Shown here: positions 21,004 to 28,220 of the stretch, in pieces
Numbering within the stretch: position 1 is the first letter of the stretch
Layout of the letters: the number at the start of each line of letters is the position of its first letter
IMG/VR virus record: IMGVR_UViG_3300020420_000039
Coordinates: 1-33,540 of that record
Source: a virus
Strand: one strand, 5' to 3'
DNA: 33,540 nucleotides
The notes under the pieces: model-generated
What the model saw: only the letters and a program-made list of their open reading frames with translations
The model's database searches: none
What the model was told of the DNA's origin: nothing
Translations under genes and position numbers: made by a program

Positions 21004-22268
21004 ATTGATTCAATCCCTGTTGCTGACTTACCGTACTTTGCAATAATGCTTGGTTGACTATTATAGAAAATACTTAGATCCATGTCTTCTACTGCTAGGC
21101 TTACTTTTGTACTGTTGTATCTTTGACTATTTGCAATACCTAAACTTGCAATAGGCGACCATCCTGCTTTTTGTAAAGTGTTTGGATATTTGGTTTCAAG
21201 AACATAAACTATTTGTGTTTCTGGCGTTACATTATTATTTAACCCCTGGTCCTTCACATATTGGTTAAATTCGCCATTGGATTGGTTATCTAATCTAAAC
21301 ACACAACTAGTTTTGTTTGTGTCTATTACATTTTTAAATAAGTCATTCCATAATTTTAATTGATCTATTGCATCCAAAACTTTAGTAATTACAACCATAA
21401 GCGGAAATCTATCCAACTGTACTAATGCATCAACTACATTATTACTTGACCACTTATTACTATCTACTTCAACAAACTTCCCTTTTCTATTTGCAAGTGC
21501 TGACGCAAGTGGCGACAAATGTTTAGTCAAACTTTCTTTATTATCAAAATGATGTAAGCCATAACGGAAACGTCTATCAAACAATATATGTACATTCTCT
21601 TGTGTTACATCTCCAAACTCTTCCTGTAAAAATTTCATAGTACGATCTGGTAAGTTTCTTACTTCAGTATTATACACACCTGGGATATAATTATGTCTTG
21701 TCTTTTCATATTCCAAACATTCTTTATACACTTGTTGTATCTCTTCACTGATTTCCCAATTGGCAGTAATTGTATTTGCTACTTCAACTACTCTAGTAAT
21801 ATTACGTTCGGTAGGTTCAAAGAAGTGCGTATGCTCGTGATATGAATAAGAATCAGGTGCAAGTCGTTTAAGTCTGTCTATTGCATCTATCATCTTTCTA
21901 TTAAAAGGAAATCTTATTGCAAGTCTTTTTTCATCTGTACTATTTTGCACATAATCTTTTTGCCTAACAATCTTAATCCAAAAACTTTTATCAACTTGTC
22001 TAAAAGGTTCTCTATGTTCGTGTACTGCTTCTGTAATATCTATACCATTCTTATGAAATTCAGTTACATAATAATCTTGTAAAATTTTATTGCACATATA
22101 GAATTGCTTTTCGGTAAGTGCTTTTCCTTTGTACACTTGCTTGGCAACACTTCGTATTACTTTTACATTATCTTCATGTAAATCGTAAGGAAGGTCATCC
22201 ATACGAGCATGATACCCGACTAGGTGTTCAAGGCAATCTTCGATTGTATTAACAGGCATTCTCTTCAT
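21000..22268 (-). CDS. Unknown protein heading the UvsW operon, 422 aa
   Basis: No family is recognised. The N-terminal third is helical and charged (LTEKQFYMCNKILQDYYVTEF), the middle has a YSYHEHTHFFEPTERNITR block, and the C-terminal half has alternating hydrophobic strands (FPLMVVITKVLDAID, TQIVYVLETKYPNTL) like a Rossmann or helicase-C fold, but no Walker A/B is seen. It has a strong early promoter 9 bp upstream and a 4-bp overlap with uvsW, so it is likely a UvsW partner or an antagonist domain of the same system. That link is inference. Confidence 0.75.
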   Translation of the reverse strand: MKRMPVNTIEDCLEHLVGYHARMDDLPYDLHEDNVKVIRSVAKQVYKGKALTEKQFYMCNKILQDYYVTEFHKNGIDITEAVHEHREPFRQVDKSFWIKIVRQKDYVQNSTDEKRLAIRFPFNRKMIDAIDRLKRLAPDSYSYHEHTHFFEPTERNITRVVEVANTITANWEISEEIQQVYKECLEYEKTRHNYIPGVYNTEVRNLPDRTMKFLQEEFGDVTQENVHILFDRRFRYGLHHFDNKESLTKHLSPLASALANRKGKFVEVDSNKWSSNNVVDALVQLDRFPLMVVITKVLDAIDQLKLWNDLFKNVIDTNKTSCVFRLDNQSNGEFNQYVKDQGLNNNVTPETQIVYVLETKYPNTLQKAGWSPIASLGIANSQRYNSTKVSLAVEDMDLSIFYNSQPSIIAKYGKSATGIESI

Positions 22269-22277
22269 GATTTAAGT

Positions 22278-22306
22278 ATTATACTACGAACTTGCTAGAA
22301 AGTCAA
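22278..22306 (-). promoter_or_regulatory. Early sigma70-like promoter P1 (TTGACT-17-TATAAT)
   Basis: TTGACT (22301-22306) and TATAAT (22278-22283) on the minus strand are exactly 17 bp apart; the -10 ends 9 bp before the ATG at 22268. It overlaps the last codons of the 279-aa gene upstream. It drives the 422-aa/UvsW operon down to about 16284. Confidence 0.9.
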
Positions 22307-23134
22307 GTGTTTTAAAGGCAAACCTTCAGATATCTCATCAATAGTCCATTCGGTGTAAGCCAAATCGTTAAACCATTGTGTTCTATCAGGACGTATTGGT
22401 AATGTAATTGTATCTAAGTTTTGATTAGCAACAGGCCAAGCAAGGCTATGCGGTCCTGTAAAAACTGGTACACCTTCAATCATTGCCTGCGTTGCAGGAT
22501 TGCTAGACCAATTTATAACTGCAAATGCGTTATCTGTTTTGAAATCAAAATCATCATAAGAGTCTTTTATTTTTATAGGTTGTTCACGTATTACGTTTTC
22601 AAACTCGTGTTCGATTCCTCCCACAGGACATCTTGGGTGTGGTCTCCAAATTATTCTTCTGCTACTAATTCTACGTATTTGGCTTATAATATCGTCCAAC
22701 CATTTAGCCATAGGAGGCATATCTCTCCACTGATGACTCTTGTCATGTTGGCCACAAATAATAATATCTTCACCAAATACATTCCAAGGTTCTAATGATA
22801 TACCTAGTTTAGCACATCTATGAAAGTTGTTTCCTTTTGGACCAAAGTCTGCTTCTCCATTAATACCATTTAGTCCTACCTTCCATGTTGTACCTCTAAT
22901 AAGTCCACCAACTTCTAGTACTAAAACATCTTTACCTTGGCTTCTTGCATTTTTAAAAATCTGTTCATTAGGTGCCATGCGACCATTCCATAACACACTC
23001 CATATGACAGGAATATCGCAATCGTCTGTGTTAAATGCAACTTGATGTCCTAAGGCTGTAATACCTTTTTCAAGAGCAGTAAAGATAGGCTTACTGTTCA
23101 AAGCGCCATATTGTGTCCATAGTCCAAATTTCAT
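22295..23134 (-). CDS. GT-B/KpsC-like capsule-sugar transferase-like protein, 279 aa
   Basis: The core has RRIIWRPHPRCPVGG, typical of capsule-polysaccharide (KpsC/KpsS-like) and CDP-glycerol-type GT-B folds ('hhhR.HPr'), and a following INWSSNPATQAMIEGVPVFTGP sequence, the 'h...ss....A...G.PV' nucleotide-sugar site. The C-terminal motif LAYTEWTIDEISEG reappears in the proteins at 23984 and 24931. It probably adds a sugar to phage or host surface glycan. Expression is late, from an exact TATAAATA at 23154-23161. Confidence 0.75.
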   Translation of the reverse strand: MKFGLWTQYGALNSKPIFTALEKGITALGHQVAFNTDDCDIPVIWSVLWNGRMAPNEQIFKNARSQGKDVLVLEVGGLIRGTTWKVGLNGINGEADFGPKGNNFHRCAKLGISLEPWNVFGEDIIICGQHDKSHQWRDMPPMAKWLDDIISQIRRISSRRIIWRPHPRCPVGGIEHEFENVIREQPIKIKDSYDDFDFKTDNAFAVINWSSNPATQAMIEGVPVFTGPHSLAWPVANQNLDTITLPIRPDRTQWFNDLAYTEWTIDEISEGLPLKHLTF

Positions 23135-23147
23135 AGTTAAATACCTG

Positions 23148-23161
23148 TGTAAATATTTATA
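23148..23161. promoter_or_regulatory. Divergent overlapping late promoters
   Basis: Minus: exact TATAAATA at 23154-23161, 19 bp before the ATG at 23134. Plus: TGTAAATA at 23148-23155, with AAGG before the ATG at 23173 (17 bp leader). The core TAAATATTTA is a palindrome, so one 14-bp element can fire both ways. Confidence 0.7.
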
Positions 23162-23172
23162 AGGATGATGTA

Positions 23173-23991
23173 ATGGATAATATACTAGTGGTAACTACAT
23201 TCCATAAACCGGGTTTGGATAGTTACGGTCAACGTATGTTAGATACTTTTGCAACAAATGTTGATAAAAGAATTAAACTAGTATGCTATGCAGAAGATTG
23301 TGATCCAGTAAATCCTGATCCTGAACAAATCAAAATAGTAAATCAAACACACCTAACTAAACTTTTAGCCTTTAAAGAAACATGGAAAGACGAACCCAAA
23401 GCAAATGGCAAATGTCCTTGGCCTGAAAGACGTCCGAGAGATTGGCATAAAGAATTTAAATGGGACGCAGTAAGATTTGCAAACAAAGTTTATGCAGTGT
23501 TTGATGCATTTCATAATAGCGAAAAAGATTTAGTTGTATGGATGGATGCTGACACAGTTTGTCATGCACCAATCACGTATGAAAAGTTTGAGTCTTTCTT
23601 TAAAGAACGTACTTGGTTATCGTATCTTGGAAGAGCACATAAATGGCCTGAGTGCGGATTCTATGGAATTAGAAAAAGTGTAAGTGGTGGGAAAGAGTTT
23701 ATTCAAGAATTTCAACGTGTGTATGACGATGCTGAAAACGGAATATTTAAAATGGAAGAATGGCATGACAGTTTTGTTTTCAACGAAGTACTTAAAGGTA
23801 TGCGTGGACAATATCCAGACATTAACGACCTAAGCGGACATCTAGTAAAAGGTGAGGGGCATCCTTTAATCAATACAGAACTTGGTGCATACTTTGATCA
23901 TCTTAAAGGTGATAGAAAAGATTTAGGTATCAGTAAACGAAAAGATCTATTTAAATTACGCGACGAAGAATATTGGAAAGATATTAAATAG
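23173..23991 (+). CDS. GT-A-type glycosyltransferase-like protein, 272 aa
   Basis: VVWMDADTVCHAPITYEKF has a D125-x-D127 metal/nucleotide-sugar site preceded by a hydrophobic strand, the GT-A signature. The N-terminus ILVVTTFHKPGLDSYGQRML and the FKWDAVRFANKVYAVFDAF segment (substrate and nucleotide contacts) also fit. The C-terminus with WHDSFVFNEVL is typical of the acceptor loop in this class. It probably transfers a sugar onto a glycan or protein. It starts from a divergent late promoter and converges with the 23984 gene (8-bp overlap). Confidence 0.72.
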   Translation: MDNILVVTTFHKPGLDSYGQRMLDTFATNVDKRIKLVCYAEDCDPVNPDPEQIKIVNQTHLTKLLAFKETWKDEPKANGKCPWPERRPRDWHKEFKWDAVRFANKVYAVFDAFHNSEKDLVVWMDADTVCHAPITYEKFESFFKERTWLSYLGRAHKWPECGFYGIRKSVSGGKEFIQEFQRVYDDAENGIFKMEEWHDSFVFNEVLKGMRGQYPDINDLSGHLVKGEGHPLINTELGAYFDHLKGDRKDLGISKRKDLFKLRDEEYWKDIK

Positions 23992-24937
23992 GAGCAGGAA
24001 TATTATTTTTGTCTGCCCATTTACGCATATGGTTCCATATCTCACCTTGTTTAGATTCCTCTAAGGTCCAGTGACACATTGCAAGTTTTTGCAACCACGG
24101 TTCTCTATCAAATTCTTTTGGCTCTAATAATTGATTAAAATTATGATGTGAAACATCTAATGCTTGACTTCTTCCTGCGTCTGTAAGAAACACAGGTACA
24201 CCTTCTATTGCCGCAATTATTCCAGGACTACTATTGTGTCCAACCATTGCACAGGCATTTTGTAAATCTTGAAAAATTGTCCTGTTTGTACTTGCATAAA
24301 CTTTTTGTGAAGTCATATGTCTAATGCGTTGTGGATAAGTTGGTGCTAGTTTGTCTCCAGGATGAAATCTAACAACAATAGGATTTGCACTTATCAAACG
24401 TATTTCCTTAATTGTTTTTTCTAACCAAACAAATACATCTTGTCCTTGCATACTCCAACCACCATGACGCTGACAACAGATCAAAATATGTCCATCGTGT
24501 TTTGTCTTCCAAGGTTTAACTTCTATGCTTAACATTTCTTTTATTTTTTCCCAACGTGTAGGGTCTACAATACTTGTACAATATTCACCTGTGTTAGCAA
24601 ATATACCATCGTAACCATAACGTAGATATCCTTTGCTGTTATTATTATCATATGCTAAGAATAAATTACTGTCTACAATAATACAACGTTTACCTCTTTT
24701 AATTTGATTTTCATATACATTGCGTCTTAATTTAATATGTGGTGTAGGTTTACTGTTTGCATGAACAAAGCCTTGTATTAATGCAACGTCTGTGTCCAAA
24801 GGCATATATGTATCTACAAGTAAACCTTTATCTCCTGATCGGTTAACACCTTCAATAAAGTTTTTAATTATTGCTGGCTTCTCTGGCTTACTGTTTCCCG
24901 GAGGAATACATTTCAAATAACTTGATACTGTTAGCAT
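23984..24937 (-). CDS. GT-B/KpsC-like protein, 317 aa
   Basis: The frame extends to 25024, but the ATG at 24937 is preferred: it overlaps the upstream stop as ATGCTAA, whereas the longer form would overlap by 94 bp. Motifs: IVVRFHPGDKLAP (R-x-HPg), ACAMVGHNSSPGIIAAIEGVPVFL (nucleotide-sugar site, N-S-S...A-x-E-G-x-PV), and the shared C-terminal LAMCHWTLEESKQGE. The N-terminal ~90 residues form a Rossmann-like half (ALIQGFVHANSK, RCIIVDSNLF). It is likely a capsule-type sugar transferase. It is a paralogue of its two neighbours, as judged by shared motif order. Confidence 0.75.
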   Translation of the reverse strand: MLTVSSYLKCIPPGNSKPEKPAIIKNFIEGVNRSGDKGLLVDTYMPLDTDVALIQGFVHANSKPTPHIKLRRNVYENQIKRGKRCIIVDSNLFLAYDNNNSKGYLRYGYDGIFANTGEYCTSIVDPTRWEKIKEMLSIEVKPWKTKHDGHILICCQRHGGWSMQGQDVFVWLEKTIKEIRLISANPIVVRFHPGDKLAPTYPQRIRHMTSQKVYASTNRTIFQDLQNACAMVGHNSSPGIIAAIEGVPVFLTDAGRSQALDVSHHNFNQLLEPKEFDREPWLQKLAMCHWTLEESKQGEIWNHMRKWADKNNIPAPI

Positions 24938-25734
24938 AATCCATAGTCCCTTATAATCTTCATAGCCTTCCCTGACTGCAATTCTAAAGGTGTGTACTGG
25001 CAATATGCTAACCAATTTTGCCATGCTACTACTTCTTGTGGATCTGTGTAAAGGGGTCGTTCTATTCTAGATAAATCATTTAACACCAAAGTACCCGCGG
25101 CACAGGCTCCTGGTGCTGTTGCAAAGGCAGGTACTCCCCACCCAACTGCTTCGGTTGCCGCTATTGAATTGTATGTTACGACTGCGTATATGTCATCTTC
25201 ATTTAATTGTGTAAGTAAACTTCCGTCTCTAATTCTTTCACGTCTTAGACCTTTGTCTCTTATAATAATTTCTCTATCAGTATGTTTTTTTAATTCTGCG
25301 ATTGTTTCTTTTACCCAATCGTCTCTAGTAATACCATAAAACTTACAAGGCTTTTCACTTGGAGTAACAAGCAAAATGTTTTTACCAGGTCTTCGCCATT
25401 GATTAAATCTTATTTGCGAAGCACCAGTAAGCAAGTCAAATCTATCACTTGGTAAATCTAATCTTGGCTTTGTGTGTTGTACATTGTTAGGAACAACCCT
25501 ATGCCACCATTTCTTTTTGTTTAAGTTTCCTAGATATCCTGTGTCAATGTAAAAGAAAGGTCTTCCTTCATTCCAAAATCGATGTATCTCTTTTCTACGT
25601 GTCATTGAACGTAGTATAACAGGAACGTGTGCAGGGTATCTTTCGATACGTATGGACTTTGCTGGAACTACATCTGCTTCTGTAGATTCAACTAGTAATT
25701 TTACTATCTGATCAAATTCATCAATCGCTAACAT
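24931..25734 (-). CDS. GT-B/KpsC-like protein, 267 aa
   Basis: Residues around 113-122 read NILLVTPSEKP, followed by a DREIIIRDKG strand where the paralogues have R-x-HP (His missing here), then YAVVTYNSIAATEAVGWGVPAFA (sugar-nucleotide site) and the shared C-terminal LAYCQYTPLELQSGK. Its order is the same as in 22295 and 23984, so the three look like paralogues, of which this has the least typical HP motif. It overlaps the GT8-like gene start by 14 bp. Confidence 0.72.
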   Translation of the reverse strand: MLAIDEFDQIVKLLVESTEADVVPAKSIRIERYPAHVPVILRSMTRRKEIHRFWNEGRPFFYIDTGYLGNLNKKKWWHRVVPNNVQHTKPRLDLPSDRFDLLTGASQIRFNQWRRPGKNILLVTPSEKPCKFYGITRDDWVKETIAELKKHTDREIIIRDKGLRRERIRDGSLLTQLNEDDIYAVVTYNSIAATEAVGWGVPAFATAPGACAAGTLVLNDLSRIERPLYTDPQEVVAWQNWLAYCQYTPLELQSGKAMKIIRDYGLC

Positions 25735-26410
25735 TCATCATATCCGCTAGTTCTAATTTCCATTCTTTGTGATAATCACAATCTCGATAATTTTCAAACC
25801 ATGGACCGCCTTCGGTATAGTGTAGTAGTTTAGGCTTGCCATCTTGAGGTTCTTTGTACCAATCGGTTAACCAGTTCCATTCATGTGATAGTTGTCCTAC
25901 CTCACTGTCTTGTAACCAACTAAACCTATGTAAATATTTTCCTGTAATATTTGTATCATTTACAACACTGCTACTAATCTTTTTATTGCTAGGATGTCCG
26001 CAGTTAAAAAGCATTACACTAGACCAATTTTTTCTAGGATATAATACTTGCTTCTGCCCGTCCATCTTCATTCCTTCTCTAGGAGTATAATCATGATGAA
26101 CACACATTACAGCATACTTGTCATCTGCTTGGTCAAATAGTTCTTGTATATCTGTTAATAGAATCATATCACAATCCATAAACAATGCCCAACCTTTATA
26201 GTCACAAAGTTCTGGTATTAGGAATCTAGTAAATGTAAATTCAGTTGATGACAAAGGATCAATAGGTCTAGTGTACCAACCTGAATCTCTTAATTCTTTT
26301 TGTATCAAAGGTCGCACCAATACCTCTTGGTTTCTTCTTGCAATACTATGTTTGCAAACTTGATAGGCAATGTCTTCTCTAGGATCGTAACCTACAAACA
26401 CTTTGTTCAT
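25721..26410 (-). CDS. GT8-like glycosyltransferase, 229 aa
   Basis: VFVGYDPREDIAYQVCKHSI at the start, GWALFMDCDMILLTDI with the D79-x-D81 metal motif, NWSSVMLFNCGHPSNK, and LLHYTEGGPWFENYRDCDYH at the end are the family-8 layout (strand, DxD, then H...G.p acceptor site). It uses a nucleotide sugar with Mn2+. A TATAAT at 26417-26422 lies 6 bp before its ATG but with no -35 box. It sits in the same minus-strand run as the fusion protein upstream (ATGA overlap at 26407-26410). Confidence 0.83.
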   Translation of the reverse strand: MNKVFVGYDPREDIAYQVCKHSIARRNQEVLVRPLIQKELRDSGWYTRPIDPLSSTEFTFTRFLIPELCDYKGWALFMDCDMILLTDIQELFDQADDKYAVMCVHHDYTPREGMKMDGQKQVLYPRKNWSSVMLFNCGHPSNKKISSSVVNDTNITGKYLHRFSWLQDSEVGQLSHEWNWLTDWYKEPQDGKPKLLHYTEGGPWFENYRDCDYHKEWKLELADMMNVSD

Positions 26411-27168
26411 TTTCTAATTATATCACTTTCTATACATTTAGGACCATATTGTACTTCTAAAATATGACACGGTTCTTTTGTATGATTTATGCCTTGATGC
26501 CATTCATTTACTTCAATAGTGGTGCTTTGGTTTTGGATTAATTTTTGTGTGGTATCCAAATCACTACTGACGTCTAGAGTCCCTATTGTCACTTCGCCTT
26601 TAAGCACGTACCAATGTTCTGCTCTATGCTCATGTCTTTGCATAGATAAAAATTTATCAGGTTCTATAACAAGTTCCTTAACTTTGTATCCAGGCTTGTC
26701 ATCTAATACACGATACCAACCCCAAGGACGTTTAGTCTTAGGAAATTTATATTCTTCTAGGATCCAACTACTTGAATTAATTTTATCTTCACCACCCACA
26801 CCAAATGCAAATTCAATTTTATCGCCATAGGTTGCCATCTCAGGAATGTTGTCTTTAGTTCTGTCTCCACCATTAGCAAAAATTATATCTTTACCAAAGC
26901 CTGAAGTTGCCATTAGTTTATAGATTGCTCCACAGGCAGTATTATCACTATCGTCCCATACTAGCACATCATCTACCATAGATAGGTTACTGATTATTTC
27001 CACACGTTCTTGTATTGGCATAAATGGTTGACCTTTTTTACGTGTAAGCCATTCGTCTGAATTTAGACCAACAACCAATTTATCACCCAATTTTTTTGCG
27101 GATTTGAAGTATGCAATATGCCCACTATGTAGAGGATCAAAGCCTCCTGTCACTAAAACGACTTTCAT
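26407..27168 (-). CDS. Nucleotidyltransferase-cupin fusion (RfaE/HldE-C-like + mannose-6-P isomerase type-II-like)
   Basis: Using the ATG at 27168 (not the 27216 one, which would swallow the promoter), residues 1-140 form a cytidylyltransferase-like domain with GGFDPLHSGH (HxGH at 14-17), an SDEWLTRKKGQPFMPIQER block and ANGGDR (98-103). Residues about 148-253 form a cupin of the type-II mannose-6-phosphate isomerase kind: RPWGWYRVLDDKPGY, metal-binding H179-x-H181...EHWYVLKGEV and NEWHQGINHT. The two normally belong to different pathways (ADP-heptose or sugar-1-P activation; GDP-mannose synthesis), so this single-chain combination probably activates an unusual sugar. It is late-promoted and coupled to GT8. 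Confidence 0.82.
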   Translation of the reverse strand: MKVVLVTGGFDPLHSGHIAYFKSAKKLGDKLVVGLNSDEWLTRKKGQPFMPIQERVEIISNLSMVDDVLVWDDSDNTACGAIYKLMATSGFGKDIIFANGGDRTKDNIPEMATYGDKIEFAFGVGGEDKINSSSWILEEYKFPKTKRPWGWYRVLDDKPGYKVKELVIEPDKFLSMQRHEHRAEHWYVLKGEVTIGTLDVSSDLDTTQKLIQNQSTTIEVNEWHQGINHTKEPCHILEVQYGPKCIESDIIRK

Positions 27169-27173
27169 AACAG

Positions 27174-27181
27174 TATTTACA
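27174..27181 (-). promoter_or_regulatory. Late-like octamer TGTAAATA
   Basis: TGTAAATA on the minus strand ends 5 bp before the ATG at 27168 and is followed by CTGTT with no Shine-Dalgarno sequence. It matches 7 of 8 bases of the T4 late consensus. Confidence 0.55.
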
Positions 27182-27207
27182 CAACTGAAAATTTGATAAT
27201 TATTAAT

Positions 27208-27804
27208 ATGAAACAAGTGAATTTATTCAGCCATGACTTGTATGTTGTGGAATTTTCAAAGCACAACGAAGTTAAAGAACTATTGGGCAGGGTAGTTACA
27301 GACTATCAAAAGATATCTGCAAACAATAATATTCAACACGTTAATACTTGGGAAAGCATAAACAACATACACACAAACAACGCCTTAAACCATGTTCTTA
27401 AGAGCGAAGAAGTTTCTAACTTTGTTAAAGAAACAGTAAAGAGTCATGATATAAAACAAGGGCAAACTGTTGGGATCACAAGAAGTTGGTTTTATAGTGT
27501 TTACCCTGGCGGCTGTATAACAAAGAAACGTAACACAAATAGTTTCTATACAGGAATGTATTTTTTAAATGCACCTAGTAAAGCAGGAAGTTTAGTAATT
27601 GAAAATCCTGCTTCTGAATTTTATTTTAGTAAGATACACGTTGAAAACAAGAATCAATATAATAGTTGGGAACAATTTTGTCCTATGCCAGAAGGACAAA
27701 TATTCTTTGTTCCAGGTTACCTTAATCACAGAACAACAATTAACAATGAAGAAAAAGATCCTTTAAATGTCATTTGTTTTGATTTAGAAATAATCCAAAA
27801 ATGA
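27208..27804 (+). CDS. 2OG-Fe(II) oxygenase-fold protein with lost iron ligands, 198 aa
   Basis: The overall order, GMYFLNAPSKAGSLVIENP (core strands) and EGQIFFVPGYLNHRTTIN (distal H174), follows the 2OG-FeII_Oxy_5 protein at 17554. Where that one has H110-x-D112, this one has R-N-T-N-S (residues 108-112) just before the FYTGMYFL strand, so the proximal His and Asp are gone. It should not bind iron in the usual way and may be a pseudoenzyme or binder. The ATG at 27208 is preferred to the upstream TTG at 27193. It is coupled by ATGA (27801-27804) to the 139-aa gene. Confidence 0.75.
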   Translation: MKQVNLFSHDLYVVEFSKHNEVKELLGRVVTDYQKISANNNIQHVNTWESINNIHTNNALNHVLKSEEVSNFVKETVKSHDIKQGQTVGITRSWFYSVYPGGCITKKRNTNSFYTGMYFLNAPSKAGSLVIENPASEFYFSKIHVENKNQYNSWEQFCPMPEGQIFFVPGYLNHRTTINNEEKDPLNVICFDLEIIQK

Positions 27805-28220
27805 AGCACATAGACGAACTGTTTAAAAGCAGTAATCAAAATAAATTTAGTTATGTATTGATGTTACCAATGCAAGATAAGGTGTTAGAAACCGAACTTG
27901 CAAATTGGTTAAAGGATCGTGTAAACCTGGTTAAAACGCCTGTATATAAGCAGGAAGAACTAGAGTATATGTTTGAGTGCTCAGACTATGTTCTGTGCAG
28001 TGTAGGGCCCTTAAAATGCGTCGCAGACACCACTAAACCGGTGTTTTTAAACCTACATAAGGATAATTACAGTATAAAGAACAAAAACAACATATTTGTA
28101 TTTGATCCTTTTAGGAATGAGCAAAAGAAGGAAATGGATTACCAAAAAGTAATTCAGATCGCAATAGACTGTTTAAAGAAAGACTTAGATAAACACTGGA
28201 TACCATATTATGAAGTGTAG
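27801..28220 (+). CDS. Hypothetical protein, 139 aa
   Basis: It has an N-terminal helical half and a middle strand set, DYVLCSVGPLKCVADTTKPVFLNL, that faintly recalls the C-terminal half of GT-B sugar transferases ('D.h...sg......gkPv'), then a lysine-rich helix. No enzyme motif is complete. It is coupled to the inactivated oxygenase (ATGA) and overlaps the radical-SAM start by 11 bp, so it could be a partner or substrate protein of either. No family is recognised. Confidence 0.6.
   Translation: MKHIDELFKSSNQNKFSYVLMLPMQDKVLETELANWLKDRVNLVKTPVYKQEELEYMFECSDYVLCSVGPLKCVADTTKPVFLNLHKDNYSIKNKNNIFVFDPFRNEQKKEMDYQKVIQIAIDCLKKDLDKHWIPYYEV

Noticed and set aside
26417-26422. TATAAT 6 bp before the GT8-like ATG on the minus strand
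   Set aside because: Same -10-to-ATG distance as the five early promoters, but the sequence 17 bp upstream (GGTCCT) is not a -35; kept only as a possible weak or middle promoter.
26407-27216. Upstream ATG at 27216 for the nucleotidyltransferase-cupin fusion
   Set aside because: The extra 16 residues lie before the conserved KVVLVTGGFDPLH strand and would contain the late promoter octamer; the ATG at 27168 is preferred.
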